Below are positions 15,468-24,235 of a DNA stretch of 61,455 nt, in pieces. The notes under the pieces are model-generated. The model saw nothing but the letters and a program-made list of their open reading frames with translations, was not told where the DNA came from and did no database searches. Position numbers and translations under genes: made by a program. Within the stretch, counting starts at the first letter, position 1, and each line of letters begins with the position of its first letter. Origin of the DNA: Anaerolineales bacterium (GTDB lineage Bacteria > Chloroflexota > Anaerolineae > Anaerolineales > UBA6663); assembly GCA_020845955.1 (NCBI GenBank), contig JADLEU010000283.1, positions 1-61,455 of the forward strand. The letters run 5' to 3'.

Positions 15468-15782
15468 ATGAAGTACGCCATTATCCGCAGCGGCGGCAAG
15501 CAATATCGCTGCACCGAGGGCCAGGCAATCGAAGTCGATCGCCTGGCCGCTGAAGCCGGCACCACGTACACCTTCGGCGATGTGCTTCTTCTGGCCGACG
15601 ACGGCGGCGTGACCGTGGGCGCGCCCACGGTGCCTGGCGCAACCGTGAGCGCTACCGTCGACGGCGAGGTCAAGGGCCCGAAGGTCTACGCCTTCCGGTA
15701 CAAAGCCAAGGAGCGCCAGCGCCGCAAGCGCGGGCACCGGCAAAAGTACACCCGGCTGATGGTTAAGAAGATTGAAGGATAG
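15468..15782 (+). CDS. rplU: Ribosomal protein L21
   Basis: 104 residues, the usual length. Begins MKYAIIRSGGKQYR, the L21 signature, and ends with the basic KERQRRKRGHRQKYTRL tail that contacts 23S rRNA. GGAG lies about seven bases before the ATG. It is followed by rpmA after nine bases, the near-universal rplU-rpmA order. The long leader after a consensus promoter could hold an L20/L21-type autoregulatory structure, but no known motif is recognised. Confidence 0.97.
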   Translation: MKYAIIRSGGKQYRCTEGQAIEVDRLAAEAGTTYTFGDVLLLADDGGVTVGAPTVPGATVSATVDGEVKGPKVYAFRYKAKERQRRKRGHRQKYTRLMVKKIEG

Positions 15783-15791
15783 GATCACACC

Positions 15792-16064
15792 ATGGCTCAC
15801 AAGAAGGGCGGCGGTTCCAGCCGCAACGGTCGCGACAGCAACTCGCAGCGCCTGGGCGTCAAGAAATACGGCGGCGAGCTGGTGCGCTCCGGCCACATCA
15901 TCGCCCGCCAGCGCGGCACGCATTTCCATCCCGGCACCAACGTGCGCATCGGACGCGACGACACGCTCTACGCCATCGCCGCTGGTCACGTCAAGTTCGA
16001 AACCATGCCCGACGGGCGCAAGAAGGTCAGCGTCGTCCCGGTCGAGGCTCCGGCCGAGGTCTAG
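15792..16064 (+). CDS. rpmA: Ribosomal protein L27
   Basis: 90 residues. Begins [16 protein letters not shown], so the N-terminal tail that reaches the peptidyl-transferase centre is present and needs no protease cleavage (no Firmicutes-type extension). [10 protein letters not shown] and GRDDTLYA are L27 hallmarks. Nine bases downstream of rplU and cotranscribed with it. Confidence 0.97.
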   Translation: MAHKKGGGSSRNGRDSNSQRLGVKKYGGELVRSGHIIARQRGTHFHPGTNVRIGRDDTLYAIAAGHVKFETMPDGRKKVSVVPVEAPAEV

Positions 16065-16163
16065 CACGTAGCAGCGCCGGCGTTCCTGCGAGTCGCGTGT
16101 TTCCGGCCCCGGGTTCACGCGATCGACGGAACACTCAGGCCAGTGGCGGGGCAAAGGACAATC

Positions 16164-16658
16164 ATGAAAACTGGTATCCACCCAAAGTATTACCCGAACG
16201 CTAAGGTCGTGTGCTCTTGCGGGAACACCTGGACCACTGGCTCGACCCGCGAGTTGATCCACACCGACATGTGCGCCAAGTGCCACCCCTTTTACACCGG
16301 TGAGCAGCGCATGGTCGACACGGAGGGCCAGGTCGACCGATTCTATAAGAAGCTCGAGATCCGCGACCAGTTCCGCGCGGCCGCGGCCGCGCGGGATGTC
16401 GCCAAGAGCTCGCCCGATCAGCCGATCACCAGCCTCGAGCTGGGCGCGCGCGCCGAGGCTATCCTGGCGAACGCCGGCCTGCACTCGGTGTCGGCCGTGC
16501 TCGAGCGCTTCGAGCAGCAGGGCGAGGACTCGTTCCTCACCCTGGAGGGCTTTGGCCGTAAGAGCCTGATCGATCTTAAGAAGCGCCTGCGTGCCCGCGG
16601 CTTGCTGCCCGAAGCGGGCGAAGCCGAGCCGGCGTCGGCTGAGCCCGCCGCCGAATAG
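16164..16658 (+). CDS. rpmE: Ribosomal protein L31 fused to an RNA-polymerase alpha-CTD-like domain
   Basis: 164 residues, about twice the usual L31 length. Residues 1-70 are a zinc-type L31: MKTGIHPKYY, Cys17-x-Cys19 and Cys37-x2-Cys40, then HPFYTGEQ. Residues 87-149 look like the C-terminal domain of RNA polymerase alpha: PITSLELGARAEAIL, then EGFGRKSLIDLKKRLRARGL. The residues matching E. coli alpha Arg265 (Arg96), Gly296 (Gly131), Lys298 (Lys133) and Ser299 (Ser134), which contact DNA, are kept. A Glu/Ala-rich tail ends the protein. AAGGA six bases before this ATG fixes the start. The domain could bind DNA, rRNA or a partner; its role is unknown. Confidence 0.9.
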   Translation: MKTGIHPKYYPNAKVVCSCGNTWTTGSTRELIHTDMCAKCHPFYTGEQRMVDTEGQVDRFYKKLEIRDQFRAAAAARDVAKSSPDQPITSLELGARAEAILANAGLHSVSAVLERFEQQGEDSFLTLEGFGRKSLIDLKKRLRARGLLPEAGEAEPASAEPAAE

Positions 16659-16702
16659 GCGCCTGGGTCGCGCCGCGGTGGCTTGCGCGCAAGTTGGTTG
16701 AC

Positions 16703-16740
16703 AAGGGCAGGTGCGCCCGCGCGGGCGCCCTGCCCTTTCG
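16703..16740 (+). terminator. Intrinsic terminator after rpmE
   Basis: AAGGGCAGG-T-GCGCCC pairs with GGGCGC-CCTGCCCTT around a GCGC loop, with one bulged T, followed by TCGCTTT. It separates the ribosomal-protein genes from tdk. Confidence 0.8.
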
Positions 16741-16761
16741 CTTTACCCACCAGGACAATCC

Positions 16762-17334
16762 ATGAAGCACACCGCCGGCTCCATCGAGGTCATCACCGGG
16801 TCCATGTTCAGCGGCAAGACCGACGAGCTGATTCGCCGGCTGCGCCGGGCCCGCATCGCCCGCCAGAACGTCCAGGTCTTCAAGCCCATCATCGACGACC
16901 GCTATGCCATCGAAAAGGTCACCTCGCACGCCGGTAGCGAGTTCGATGCGACGCCCGTGAAGTGCGCGGCTGACATCTTGCCCCTGGTCCGGCCTGATAC
17001 CACCGTCGTCGCGCTCGACGAGGCCCAGTTCTTCGAGCCGGCGGTCGGCAACCTGTGCCGGGAGCTGGCGCGCCGCGGCGTACGCGTGATCGCCGCCGGC
17101 CTGGATCAGGACTTCCGCGGCGAGCCCTTTGGCCCCATGCCGCAGCTGATGGCGCTGGCCGAACACGTCGACAAGCTCCACGCCATTTGCGCCGTCTGCG
17201 GCGGAGAGGCCTCGCGCACCCAACGCCTGATCGATAACCAGCCCGCCTGCCACGACGAGCCCATCGTGGTTGTGGGCGCCAGCGAGCTGTACGAGGCCCG
17301 CTGCCGCGAGCACCACGTGGTGCCGCGCCGCTGA
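16762..17334 (+). CDS. tdk: Thymidine kinase
   Basis: 190 residues, type II thymidine kinase. Phosphorylates thymidine with ATP for nucleotide salvage. The P-loop GSMFSGKT is at residues 13-20, LDEAQFF is the Walker B region, and Cys pairs near CAVCGGEA and the C-terminal EARCREHH form the structural zinc site. AGGA lies seven bases before this ATG; an upstream start at 16711 lies inside the terminator and is rejected. It leads a salvage operon with hpt. Confidence 0.95.
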   Translation: MKHTAGSIEVITGSMFSGKTDELIRRLRRARIARQNVQVFKPIIDDRYAIEKVTSHAGSEFDATPVKCAADILPLVRPDTTVVALDEAQFFEPAVGNLCRELARRGVRVIAAGLDQDFRGEPFGPMPQLMALAEHVDKLHAICAVCGGEASRTQRLIDNQPACHDEPIVVVGASELYEARCREHHVVPRR

Positions 17335-17345
17335 GGGAGATGGCC

Positions 17346-17924
17346 ATGCCTGACTATCGCGATATCCTGGCCGAGATCCTGGTGCCGGCAGACAAACTGC
17401 AGGTCCGCGTCTCGGAGCTGGGCGCCGAGATCAGCCGCGACTACGCCGGTCAGGACTTACTGCTGCTGTGCATCCTGCGTGGCGGGGTCATGTTCCTGGC
17501 CGACCTGATGCGCCAGCTCAGTATCCCGCATGCCATCGATTTCATGGCGCTGTCATCCTACGGCGTCGGTGCGCGCAAATCCTCGGGCAGCGTGCGCATT
17601 TCACTCGACCTCAACCAGAATATCGAAGGCCGCCACGTGCTGGTCGTCGAGGACATCGTCGACACCGGCCACACCATCGCCGCCGTGCTGGAGCTGCTGC
17701 AGACGCGCCGGCCAGCCTCGCTCAAGATTTGCGCCCTGCTCGACAAGAGCGAGCGCCGGGAGGTCGTCGTCCCCATTCACTACGTGGGCTTTGATATCCC
17801 CAACAAGTTCGTCTTCGGCTACGGTCTCGACGTCGACGAGCTCTACCGCAATCTGCCCTTCATTGGCGTGGCCAAGCCCGATGTCTACGTGACGCCCGGG
17901 CCGGAGCCGCCCGCCAGGCCGTGA
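17346..17924 (+). CDS. hpt: Hypoxanthine phosphoribosyltransferase
   Basis: 192 residues. Makes IMP/GMP from hypoxanthine/guanine and PRPP. The PRPP-binding loop is VLVVEDIVDTGHT, CILRGGVMF is the PPi loop, and YVGFDIPNKFVFGYGLD is the C-terminal HPRT signature. GGGAG six bases before the ATG at 17346 favours it over the ATG at 17340. The stop overlaps the GTG of the next gene by four bases (GTGA), coupling it to the tRNA nucleotidyltransferase. Confidence 0.95.
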   Translation: MPDYRDILAEILVPADKLQVRVSELGAEISRDYAGQDLLLLCILRGGVMFLADLMRQLSIPHAIDFMALSSYGVGARKSSGSVRISLDLNQNIEGRHVLVVEDIVDTGHTIAAVLELLQTRRPASLKICALLDKSERREVVVPIHYVGFDIPNKFVFGYGLDVDELYRNLPFIGVAKPDVYVTPGPEPPARP

Positions 17925-19360
17925 CCCAGCCACCTGAATTGCCCGCCATCGTCGCCCGCATCAGCGCCGCAGCCCCGGCCCACGCGCCGCTCTGGCTGGT
18001 GGGCGGCGTGATCCGCGACTTGCTGCTCAACCGCCGCCTGAACGATTTTGACTTCGTCGTCGCCGGCGACGGCCTGGCCGTGGCGCGGAGTGTGGCCGAC
18101 TCGTTGGGCGCGCCCTACTATCCGCTGGATGCCAAGCGTGGGGTCGGCCGCGTGATCCTGGAAGGGGTCGACGGCCGGCTCACGTTCGACTTTGCCCGGG
18201 CCCGCGGCCCGGATCTGGCAGCTGACCTGGCCGCCCGGGACTTCACTATCAACGCCATGGCCATCGCCGTAACCGCGCCCCAGATCTTGATCGACCCTCT
18301 CAACGGTTACGCCGACCTGCGCGCCAAGCTGATCCGCGCCTGCGCGCCCACCGCGCTGGCCGACGATGCGGTGCGCACCGTGCGCGCCGTGCGCCTGGCG
18401 GCACAACTCGAGTTTCGACTAGATCCGGCCACGCGGGCGGCGGTCCGCGCGGCAGCCCCGGGCCTGGCCGGCGTCTCGCCCGAGCGCCGCCGAGACGAGT
18501 TCATCCGCTGCCTGGGCGGCGCGCGCGCGCCGGCGGCCCTACGCGCCTTGCACACGCTCGGCGTGCTGCCTCATCTGGCGCCGGAGGCAGCTGCCCTCAG
18601 CGCGGTGGACTGGCCGCCGGCCGGCACCGCCTGGGACCACACCCTCGCCACGCTCGCTCGGCTGCAGGACATGCTGATGGTGCTGCAGCCCGTCTACGAC
18701 ATGGAGACTGCCTCTGACCTGACCATGGGGCTCCTTTCGCTGCGCCTGGGCCGCCACCGCGGCGCCCTGGCCGGCCACCTGCAACACGCCCTGAGCGACG
18801 AACGCCCCGCCTGCTGGTTGCTGATGCTGGCGGCGCTGCTCCACGCCGCCGGCCAAACCGAGACCGCCGCCACGACGCCCAACCGCGCTGGGGCCGACGT
18901 TGCCCGGGCGCGCCTGGCAGCCCTGCGCTTCAGCAACGACGAGGCCCAGCGCGTGGCGGCCATCGTGGCCGGCCATGCCGTCCCGCTCAGCCTAGTCCAG
19001 GCCCTCCCCCTCACGCGCCGCGACATCTATCGCTACTTCCAGGACTGGGGAGCGGCCGGCGTCGACGCCGTGCTGCTGGCCGCAGCCCGCTTCCTGGCGG
19101 TCTTCGACGGCCCGCCGCCGGCCGCCGATTGGAACAAGCTTCTCGACGTGGCATCGAGCCTGCTACGCGCATATTTCGAGAACCCCCAGGAGGCGGTGAG
19201 CCCGCCCATGCTGCTGACCGGCGACGAGGTGATGGCCGCTCTGGGCGTTGGGCCCGGGCCATACATTGGCCGGCTGCTAGGCGCTTTACGCGAGGCGCAG
19301 GCCGCTGGCGAGGTCCGCGACCGCGAGGCAGCCCTGGCCTTCGTGCGCCGCCAGGCCTAG
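17921..19360 (+). CDS. cca: CCA tRNA nucleotidyltransferase / poly(A) polymerase family
   Basis: 479 residues. Class II nucleotidyltransferase head: LVGGVIRDLLL, the metal-binding DFDFVV, then ARDFTINAMA and DPLNGYADL, all typical of CCA-adding enzymes. The neck region VRTVRAVRLAAQLEF follows. The C-terminal 250 residues form a helical tail with no intact HD phosphohydrolase motif. The enzyme likely repairs or adds the 3' CCA of tRNAs; tRNA-Lys in this window lacks an encoded CCA, so such an activity is required. A poly(A) polymerase role is an alternative. Start is GTG overlapping the hpt stop. Confidence 0.88.
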   Translation: MTQPPELPAIVARISAAAPAHAPLWLVGGVIRDLLLNRRLNDFDFVVAGDGLAVARSVADSLGAPYYPLDAKRGVGRVILEGVDGRLTFDFARARGPDLAADLAARDFTINAMAIAVTAPQILIDPLNGYADLRAKLIRACAPTALADDAVRTVRAVRLAAQLEFRLDPATRAAVRAAAPGLAGVSPERRRDEFIRCLGGARAPAALRALHTLGVLPHLAPEAAALSAVDWPPAGTAWDHTLATLARLQDMLMVLQPVYDMETASDLTMGLLSLRLGRHRGALAGHLQHALSDERPACWLLMLAALLHAAGQTETAATTPNRAGADVARARLAALRFSNDEAQRVAAIVAGHAVPLSLVQALPLTRRDIYRYFQDWGAAGVDAVLLAAARFLAVFDGPPPAADWNKLLDVASSLLRAYFENPQEAVSPPMLLTGDEVMAALGVGPGPYIGRLLGALREAQAAGEVRDREAALAFVRRQA

Positions 19361-19451
19361 CCGCACAGTTCGGCCACGGTGCAGAATCCAAACAGCTCGC
19401 CGTCTGGCGAGCCGATAGGCGCGTGCGCATGCTGGCGCACGAAAGTCAGGG

Positions 19452-19748
19452 CTATGGATAGACTTCTGTCAGCACGGGCTCGTAGTAGCAGCGACAGCCC
19501 AAGCCGTGGGAGCAGCCTGGCACAGGCAGGATCGGCACGGAGTGTTTCGGGTGCGCACCCTGCATCGCGGCGCAGGCCGGGCAGCAATTGTTCATCACGG
19601 AGATCCGAATCAGGCGCACCCGATTGTTGGCCTGGAGCGCCTTGCGCGCTAGGGCCGTGTGGGATCGCTCAGCCAGGTTTGCGCCGCAGTTTGGGCAAGT
19701 ATTGGCCACGTCAGATGATTGGGTATTGCAGTTGCCGCAGGTTTGCAC
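19452..19748 (-). CDS. Small zinc-ribbon protein, unknown function
   Basis: 98 residues from a GTG. The N-terminus has CGNC...CPNC, a zinc ribbon; after a basic helix (ALARKALQANNRVRL) comes a second Cys cluster with CCPAC, GC and CRC plus His residues, and the motif PILPVPGCSHGLGCRCYYEP. Ten or more Cys suggest two metal sites. GGAGG lies nine bases before the GTG. It follows tRNA-Lys and its terminator on the same strand. No family name can be given. Confidence 0.65.
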   Translation of the reverse strand: MQTCGNCNTQSSDVANTCPNCGANLAERSHTALARKALQANNRVRLIRISVMNNCCPACAAMQGAHPKHSVPILPVPGCSHGLGCRCYYEPVLTEVYP

Positions 19749-19830
19749 GAGGATAGACCTCCAGATGGGTGCGCGTATTGTACTTAACTTCACACAAAAC
19801 GCAAGCATACGCGGGGCACCAGGGAAACAA

Positions 19831-19850
19831 AAAAGCCCGGCTGGGCTTTT
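19831..19850 (-). terminator. Terminator of tRNA-Lys
   Basis: AAAAGCCC (19831-19838) and GGGCTTTT (19843-19850) form an 8-bp stem with an AGCC loop; on the minus strand it runs into TTTTTTG. It lies nine bases past the tRNA 3' end. Confidence 0.85.
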
Positions 19851-19858
19851 CTGCAAGG

Positions 19859-19930
19859 TGACCCCAGTAGGATTTGAACCTACAACCTAACGCTTAAGAG
19901 GCGCTTGCTCTGCCGTTGAGCTATGGGGCC
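19859..19930 (-). tRNA. tRNA-Lys (CTT)
   Basis: On the minus strand the acceptor GGCCCCA pairs with TGGGGTC (one G-T wobble). The D arm contains AGCTCAACGGCAGAGC, the anticodon loop is CTCTTAA with anticodon CTT, and the T arm is GTAGGTTCAAATCCTAC. The 3' CCA is not encoded (ACCT). Confidence 0.95.
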
Positions 19931-19942
19931 GTACCGAAAGCA

Positions 19943-19970
19943 ATTATACACGCACGGGAGCGGTCGTCAA
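19943..19970 (-). promoter_or_regulatory. Promoter of tRNA-Lys
   Basis: On the minus strand -35 TTGACG (complement of 19965-19970), a 16-base spacer and -10 TATAAT (complement of 19943-19948) end 12 bases before the tRNA. Confidence 0.7.
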
Positions 19971-20165
19971 CCACACCGTCACAGGCCACGGGGAGGCGTA
20001 GGCCAACCGGATGCCGTGAAGCCTCCGCCGGCGGGGAACTGGACGAGCCAGCGCCCCGCCGCCACTGGCGTAAATCGTGTAGGCGATCGACGCTGGGATT
20101 GGTTCCGCGTGCTCTGCCAAATGCTTGGTGAGCCGCTGCAACAGCGCCTGGCACGCCGTCAACAT
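19944..20165 (-). CDS. Doubtful small ORF upstream of tRNA-Lys
   Basis: 73 codons with a third-position GC bias compatible with coding and an amphipathic N-terminal helix (LLQRLTKHLAEHAE). The product matches nothing I recognise, there is no ribosome-binding site, and its 3' end overlaps the tRNA promoter. The rest of the 368-base gap up to the malic enzyme gene (19931-20298) shows no other feature. Confidence 0.2.
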   Translation of the reverse strand: MLTACQALLQRLTKHLAEHAEPIPASIAYTIYASGGGALARPVPRRRRLHGIRLAYASPWPVTVWLTTAPVRV

Positions 20166-20298
20166 TTCGCGATAATTGCGCCTATCGAAGTAGACTAACC
20201 TCTACCGAAATGATGACATTCGTCACGCGACGGCCTTAGTGCCAGATCCTATCCTGAGGCCACGCACCCTGATGGCAAATCCCCTCGCTGGAGGTTCT

Positions 20299-22563
20299 AT
20301 GTCACTGACTCTCACGGAAATCTTTGAGTACCACAGTCGCGGCCGGCCGGGCAAGATCCAGGTAGCGGCCACCAAGCCCCTGTTGACGCAGCGGGACCTT
20401 TCGCTGGCCTATACGCCCGGCGTGGCCAAGGTCGTCGAGGAACTCGAGCGCAGCCCCGAGGCCGCCTACGACTACACCGCCAAGGCGAACCTGGTGGCCG
20501 TCGTCTCGAACGGCACCGCCATCCTCGGCCTGGGCGATCGCGGACCACTGGCCTCCAAGCCGGTGATGGAAGGCAAAGGCGTGCTGTTCAAGCGTTTCGC
20601 CGACGTGGATGTGTTCGACATCGAGGTCGACAGCCACGATCCGGAAGACATCATCCGTGTGGTACGAGCGATCGCTCCGACCTTTGGCGGCATCAACCTC
20701 GAAGATATCAAGGCGCCGGAGTGCTTTTACATCGAACGGCGGCTGCGCGAACTGCTCGACATCCCGGTCTTCCACGATGATCAGCACGGCACGGCCATCA
20801 TTTCGGGGGCGGCCCTGCTCAATTCGCTCGAGATCACCGGCAAGGACATTGCCGAACTGCGCGTCGTCGTCTCCGGCGCCGGCGCCTCGGCCGTTGCCAG
20901 CAGCGAACTCTACGTCAAGCTTGGCGTGAAACGCGAGCATATCACGCTGGTTGACACGCGCGGCGTGGTCTACGCCGGGCGCCAGGCCGGCATGAACGAG
21001 TTCAAGGCCCGCTTTGCCGTTGAGACCGAGGCCCGCACTCTGGCCGAGGCGGTACGCGGCGCCGACCTCTTCCTGGGCCTCTCGGTGGCGGACATCCTCT
21101 CGCCCGATATGGTGCGGTCCATGGCGGATCAACCAGTGATCTTCGCCATGGCGAACCCCGATCCCGAGATCAAGTACGAACTTGCCAAGGCCGCGCGGGC
21201 AGACGCCTTAGTGGCAACCGGCCGTTCGGACTATCCCAACCAGATCAACAACGTGTTGGGCTTCCCCTTCATCTTTCGCGGGGCGCTCGACGTGCGCGCT
21301 CGCGCCATCAATGAGGAAATGAAGATTGCGGCCGCGCATGCCCTGGCAGACCTAGCCCACGAGGATGTGCCCGAGGCGGTCCTCAACGCCTATGGCCTGC
21401 AGGCGCTTGGCTTTGGTCCCGATTACCTGATCCCCAAGCCGCTCGATCCCCGCGTGCTCCTGTGGGAGGCGCCGGCGGTAGCCGAAGCAGCCATGCGCAC
21501 CGGCGTGGCGCGCATTCAGATCGACCTGGACGAATACCGCGAGCAGTTAGCCGCCCGGCTCGGTTCGGGTCAACGCGTGCGCCGCTCCATCATCAACAAG
21601 GCCAAGACCCAGCCAAAGCGCATCGTGTTCGCCGAGGGCGAGAATGCCAAGATCATTCGCGCTGCCGCGCAGGTCGTGGATGAGGGCATTGGACAGCCGA
21701 TCTTGCTGGGCCGGCGCGACATCATCTGCCGCGAGGTCGAGACCTTGGGCCTGCGCCTTTCGCCCGAAATCCTGGACCCCAGTACCGATGCGCGCCGCGA
21801 CAACCTGGCCGAGGCCTATTTCGAGCTGCGGCAGCGCAAAGGCGTCACGCGCCAGCACGCCATCGACCGCATCCACAATCCGAATCTGTTCGGGCTGATG
21901 CTGGTGAAGGAAGGGATGGCTGACGCCTTCGTGTCAGGCTTGACTTACGAGTATCCCGAAGTCATCCGGCCGGCGCTGCAGATCTTCCACACCTGCCCCG
22001 GCATCCATCGGGCGGCTGGCGCTTACGTGGTCCTGGTTGACAGCCAGGTCTACATCTTCAGTGATACCACGGTCAACATCGATCCCACGGTGGAAGACCT
22101 GGCTGAGATCGCTATCCTGTCGGCCGATTTTGCCGAGCGGCTGGGTCTGACGCCGCGCGTGGCCATGCTGTCGTTTTCGAACTTCGGCAGTGTCAAGCAC
22201 CCGCTGGCCGAAAAAGCCCGCCGTGCGGTCGACCTGGTCCGCCAGCGCCGGCCGGATTTGAACATCGACGGCGAGGTCCAGGCGGATGTGGCCGTCGTGC
22301 CCGAGCTCATGGAGAGCCGTTTCCCGTTCAGCCAGGTAAGGGGCGCCAACGTCCTGGTCTTCCCCGACCTGGTGGCGGCCAATGTGGCTTACAAGCTGCT
22401 GAGGCGGCTGGGCGGGGCCGATACCATCGGCCCGGTGTTGCTCGGCCTCGACGCGCCGGTGCATGTGCTCCAGCGGGGCGATGATGTCGAGGAAGTGGTC
22501 TCCATTGCGGCCATGGCGGTCATGGACGCGCAGCGCCGGACAACGCAGAACGGCTGTCGCTGA
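20299..22563 (+). CDS. maeB: NADP-dependent malic enzyme with C-terminal phosphotransacetylase-like domain
   Basis: 754 residues. Oxidative decarboxylation of malate to pyruvate and CO2 with NADP. Residues 1-420 are the malic enzyme: [22 protein letters not shown], the metal-binding HDDQHGTA and the Rossmann loop [10 protein letters not shown]. Residues 430-750 are a phosphate acetyltransferase-like domain ([29 protein letters not shown]), which in MaeB proteins is regulatory and binds acetyl-CoA. GGAGG four to five bases before this ATG sets the start; the ATG at 20239 adds an unlikely extension. It stands alone as a single-gene unit. Confidence 0.95.
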   Translation: MSLTLTEIFEYHSRGRPGKIQVAATKPLLTQRDLSLAYTPGVAKVVEELERSPEAAYDYTAKANLVAVVSNGTAILGLGDRGPLASKPVMEGKGVLFKRFADVDVFDIEVDSHDPEDIIRVVRAIAPTFGGINLEDIKAPECFYIERRLRELLDIPVFHDDQHGTAIISGAALLNSLEITGKDIAELRVVVSGAGASAVASSELYVKLGVKREHITLVDTRGVVYAGRQAGMNEFKARFAVETEARTLAEAVRGADLFLGLSVADILSPDMVRSMADQPVIFAMANPDPEIKYELAKAARADALVATGRSDYPNQINNVLGFPFIFRGALDVRARAINEEMKIAAAHALADLAHEDVPEAVLNAYGLQALGFGPDYLIPKPLDPRVLLWEAPAVAEAAMRTGVARIQIDLDEYREQLAARLGSGQRVRRSIINKAKTQPKRIVFAEGENAKIIRAAAQVVDEGIGQPILLGRRDIICREVETLGLRLSPEILDPSTDARRDNLAEAYFELRQRKGVTRQHAIDRIHNPNLFGLMLVKEGMADAFVSGLTYEYPEVIRPALQIFHTCPGIHRAAGAYVVLVDSQVYIFSDTTVNIDPTVEDLAEIAILSADFAERLGLTPRVAMLSFSNFGSVKHPLAEKARRAVDLVRQRRPDLNIDGEVQADVAVVPELMESRFPFSQVRGANVLVFPDLVAANVAYKLLRRLGGADTIGPVLLGLDAPVHVLQRGDDVEEVVSIAAMAVMDAQRRTTQNGCR

Positions 22564-22629
22564 GCAGTAGGAGCAAGAAACAGGCGAATGCAGGCGCCGG
22601 TGCCCGGGGGAGGCGCCGGCGCCGCTGAT

Positions 22630-23399
22630 TCAGCCGCCAGGCGAAGCCTGCCCGATCGGTTGTGGGGCGAGCGCCCCAGACGCTGACGCAGGGTCATGGT
22701 CATAGGCGCTCGCCAGCAGCATCGGCACTGTTAGGCTGACGGCCCACTCGGCCGCCAGAGCTACGTCGCCGGCGCTGCCGCGCTCGATCAACTCGCGGCC
22801 GGAGCCACAGCGCGCAAGCAAGTCCCTAAGTTGTTCGCGGTCGGCTTCAAACGCGGCCGCGGCCGTCCCAGCTTCCGCCGACCGTGAGCCCGGCAGGCGC
22901 CGAATGATCGCCCCGGCCCCAAGCCAGTCGTCCGATCCAGGGCGCAAATGCCGCCTGGCCAACGCTCGCCGGCCGTAAGGACTGTCACGGGCGGGCCGTG
23001 CCGGGCCGCGGCATGGACAACGGCCGTGGCATTCCGCGGGCATCCGGCGTAGGTGGGAACGCCGCCCCTGCCAAGTGAAAGCGTGGACCCATTCGGGGAG
23101 GGCAACACCAGCACCGTGCCCGCTGGGATGGTCCTCAACGAACTCGCCGGTAACGAGAAGCCAACCTCCCGGTAAGGGCTGGCCAGCAAGGCCAGGTGCG
23201 CCGCCGAAAAATCGGCCGCCGCGGCGCGGCGCTGCTGGAACGGAAAGACCTGGACCACCGCGGCTGACGGCTATTTCGACCGCGGTCGAAAACGAAAGCA
23301 CATCGACGATCACGACGGCCCGGATTCCCGGCAGGCAGGCCGCCAGGCCCTCCGCCCCCCCTCGCGGCGCACGGCATAGGCAGGCTGATCGAAGTACAT
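22630..23399 (-). pseudogene. ComB / 2-phosphosulfolactate phosphatase family gene broken by three frameshifts
   Basis: The homology runs through three reading frames. From the ATG at 23399: YFDQPAYAVRREG, then a break at the G7 run (complement of about 23357-23363). Next frame: GAEGLAACLPGIRAVVIVDVLSFSTAVEI, then a break near 23255-23262. Next: VQVFPFQQ through PSPNGS and VTVLTAGERWPGG, then a break near 22948. The last stretch is HLRPGSDDWLGAGAII to SGRELIERGSAGDVALAAEW. All conserved ComB blocks are present in order, so the gene was complete. Intact enzymes hydrolyse (2R)-phospho-3-sulfolactate. Sequencing error at homopolymers cannot be excluded; otherwise this is a recent pseudogene. Confidence 0.75.
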
Positions 23400-23728
23400 G
23401 GTTCCCCGCGGTAAGATGCCGTCTGCGCCGGCTGGCAGGCCGCTGCTGACCCGTCCGAGACGTGACCCGGTCGAGCCCAACGCTGCTCGCGCGGCGGGTC
23501 TGACCGGTCAAGTATAATGGCGATTGGCCGGGTCATTCGACGACCTTTGCTTAATCGAGTTCGACACGGCTGACATTCGAAACATTGTGCGCGCTGTATC
23601 CGGCGCTGGCGTCGTCGGCCAGCCAATCCCAGGCCTCCCCTCGGCCGCCGCGCAACACCTGAGGCGGTTCCCTGACCGCAAATCCGCCGCCCGGGTGGGC
23701 GGTCTAGACAAAGCTTTCGGAGGCTTCG
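23400..23728. other. Gap with palindrome next to a -10 box
   Basis: No gene can be supported in this gap. The 10-bp palindrome TGACCGGTCA (23501-23510) lies two bases before TATAAT (23513-23518) on the plus strand, so it could be an operator inside a promoter for the membrane protein gene, giving it a leader of about 200 bases. Short ORFs on both strands do not resemble known proteins. Confidence 0.4.
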
Positions 23729-24130
23729 ATGGACATCGTTCTCATGCTCCACTCACTCGTGCGCTGGCTGGTGCTGCTGGCCGCCGTCGCCGCCATCGTC
23801 AAGTTCGCTCTTGGCTGGCTGCGAGGAAGCGAGTGGAGCGGCCTCGACCGCGGCTTGAGCACGGCGTTCAGCGGTCTGATGAGCTTGCAGATCTTGCTTG
23901 GCCTGATCGTCCTCTTTGGGGAGGGCTTCTTTGGCGATGCCGGCTTCCCGCTCCAACGTATCGAGCACGCCCTGATCATGACGCTCGCGGTCGCCTTGAG
24001 TCACCTACCCAGTCTCTGGAAGAACGCCGCGCCCGCGATCCGCTTCCGCAACGCATTGCTCTGCGTCTTGATCGCCCTGGTCTTGATCCTGGCGGGCATC
24101 GCCGTGGTGGCCGGCAGCCAGAACCAGTAG
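23729..24130 (+). CDS. Small integral membrane protein with four helices
   Basis: 133 residues, with hydrophobic helices at about 5-30, 45-70, 80-100 and 108-130. His residues at MLHSLV, RIEHAL and LSHLPS fall within or at the ends of helices, and the pattern is reminiscent of small b-type cytochrome or CopD-like membrane proteins; haem binding is only a possibility. GGAGG precedes the ATG by five bases. The neighbours (broken ComB-like gene, convergent MBL gene) do not indicate a role. Confidence 0.7.
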   Translation: MDIVLMLHSLVRWLVLLAAVAAIVKFALGWLRGSEWSGLDRGLSTAFSGLMSLQILLGLIVLFGEGFFGDAGFPLQRIEHALIMTLAVALSHLPSLWKNAAPAIRFRNALLCVLIALVLILAGIAVVAGSQNQ

Positions 24131-24235
24131 GGCCGGTCACGGCGCCGGCCTGCGCGGCCGCAGCTCACACGGCGGCGCGGTCGTACAGGCGACGGGGACA
24201 CCCAGGCCCTGATCTTGGCGCTACAGCCCCTCGCG

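Noticed and set aside
23524-23760. Plus-strand frame from a TTG beginning MAGSFDDLCLIEF
   Set aside because: The first 60 codons look plausible, but the frame runs out of phase over the membrane-protein gene, lacks a ribosome-binding site and matches nothing.
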